From positions 1-5,937 of the forward strand of contig JAEWBA010000128.1 in NCBI GenBank assembly GCA_023391395.1: DNA of 5,937 nt, in the 5' to 3' direction. Every line of letters starts with the position of its first letter. Position 1 is the first letter of the stretch. The position numbers were made by a program, and so were the translations under genes. Positions 5,138 through 5,937 of this stretch are shown here, one piece after another. The notes below the pieces were generated by a model that was not told the origin of the DNA, did not search any database, and saw nothing but the letters and a program-made list of their open reading frames with translations. This stretch comes from Pseudomonadota bacterium. GTDB lineage: Bacteria; Pseudomonadota; Gammaproteobacteria; Burkholderiales; Burkholderiaceae_D.

Positions 5138-5937
5138 TTAGATCACACCCTGAGCCAGCATGGCTTCGGCCACCTTGACGAAGCCGGCGATGTTGGCGCC
5201 GTCGATGTAGCTGATACGGCCATCCGGGCGCTCGCCGTAGGTAAGGCAGGCGTTGTGGATATTTTGCATGATCATCTGCAGGCGCTGGTCCACTTCCTCG
5301 CGGTTCCATGCCAGACGCATGGCGTTCTGCGTCATCTCCAGGCCCGAAGTGGCGACACCGCCGGCGTTGCTGGCCTTGCCCGGTGCGTACAGCACGCCAT
5401 TCTTCTCGAACAGGGCAGCCGCTTCGGCGGTGCTGGGCATGTTGGCGCCTTCGGCCACGCAGATCACGCCATTCTTGATCAGGGTGGAGGCATCCTCGGC
5501 ATCCAGCTCATTCTGGGTGGCGCAGGGCAGCGCCACTTCGACCGGCACATGCCAGGGGCGCTTGCCGGCCTCGAACTTGGCACCGATCTTTTCCGCATAT
5601 TCGTTGACGCGGCCGTACTGATGATTCTTCACTTCCATCAGCAGAGCCAGCTTTTCCGGAGTGAAGCCGTCTTCATCGACCACGGTGCCGCTCGAATCCG
5701 AAACCGTGACCACGGTCGCGCCCAAGGCCATGGCCTTTTCGATTGCATACTGCGCGACATTGCCGGAACCCGATACCGAGACACGCATGCCTTGCAAGTC
5801 GCGGCCGGTACGCTTCAGCATTTGGTCGACGAAATACACCGTGCCGTAACCGGTCGCTTCGGGGCGGATCAGCGATCCGCCGAAAGCCAAACCCTTGCCG
5901 GTGAAGACGCAGTCGGAACGGTTGGACAGCTTCTTCA
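5138..5937 (-). CDS. gdhA: NADP-specific glutamate dehydrogenase (C-terminal part, runs off right edge)
   Basis: The enzyme interconverts 2-oxoglutarate plus ammonium and glutamate with NADP(H), in cytoplasmic nitrogen assimilation (EC 1.4.1.4). The open frame reaches the window edge, so 265 C-terminal residues are visible, out of about 450 in the family; the N-terminal substrate domain with the 'GGGKGG' lysine motif lies outside. Visible family motifs are 'CVFTGKGLAFGGS' and 'RPEATGYG' near the start, the Rossmann-fold 'GSGNVAQYA' (fragment residues 56-64), 'SDSSGTVVDE', 'LPCATQNELD', 'GANMPSTAEA' and 'APGKASNAGGVATSGLEM'. The chain closely resembles the Escherichia coli GdhA C-terminus as I recall it, including the final 'AMLAQGVI'. 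No frameshift or missing motif is seen. The TTG at 5888-5890 is an internal leucine codon, not a start. A strong terminator follows at 5087-5115. Confidence 0.96.
   Translation of the reverse strand, partial: KKLSNRSDCVFTGKGLAFGGSLIRPEATGYGTVYFVDQMLKRTGRDLQGMRVSVSGSGNVAQYAIEKAMALGATVVTVSDSSGTVVDEDGFTPEKLALLMEVKNHQYGRVNEYAEKIGAKFEAGKRPWHVPVEVALPCATQNELDAEDASTLIKNGVICVAEGANMPSTAEAAALFEKNGVLYAPGKASNAGGVATSGLEMTQNAMRLAWNREEVDQRLQMIMQNIHNACLTYGERPDGRISYIDGANIAGFVKVAEAMLAQGVI

Overview
The window looks like chromosomal DNA of a GC-rich proteobacterium, most likely a betaproteobacterium of the Burkholderiales. This placement is an inference from base composition, strong AGGAG-type ribosome binding sites, an FNR/ANR-type operator, a PHBC_N-type polyhydroxyalkanoate (PHA) synthase and an enterobacterial-like NADP glutamate dehydrogenase. 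No rRNA, tRNA, insertion sequence, phage gene or CRISPR array was seen. The exact genus cannot be fixed from the sequence alone.

Layout from left to right. (1) 1-95, minus: the first 31 codons of a Sec-exported protein that runs off the left edge. (2) 96-505: a 410-base non-coding stretch with a candidate minus-strand promoter, a potential alternative-stem leader for the exported protein, and three hairpins just before the next gene. (3) 506-736, plus: a small acidic protein, 38% proline, of unknown role. (4) 820-1293, minus: an SRPBCC (START-like/polyketide cyclase fold) protein with a clear intrinsic terminator at 768-800. (5) 1294-1495: a divergent control region with a perfect FNR/ANR box, TTGAT-N4-ATCAA, at 1429-1442. 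(6) 1496-3283, plus: a PHA synthase with an intact Cys-Asp-His triad. (7) 3416-3790, plus: a glutaredoxin-fold protein whose CxxC/CGFS active site reads NPFP. (8) 3906-5045, minus: an acyl-CoA dehydrogenase with the catalytic base in the LCAD/IVD position. (9) 5138-5937, minus: the C-terminal 265 residues of NADP-dependent glutamate dehydrogenase, ending in a strong terminator.

How the genes may work together (inference). PHA synthase stores reduced carbon as polyester, and the FNR/ANR box would tie its expression, and perhaps that of the divergent SRPBCC gene, to low oxygen. Acyl-CoA dehydrogenase acts in fatty acid oxidation, which can feed acyl-CoA intermediates to PHA synthesis. Glutamate dehydrogenase uses NADPH and 2-oxoglutarate for ammonium assimilation. 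The synthase lacks neighbouring phaA, phaB, phaR or phasin genes, so it may be a second, stand-alone paralogue. The least explained items are the cysteine-less glutaredoxin-like protein downstream of the synthase and the proline-rich small protein with its structured leader.
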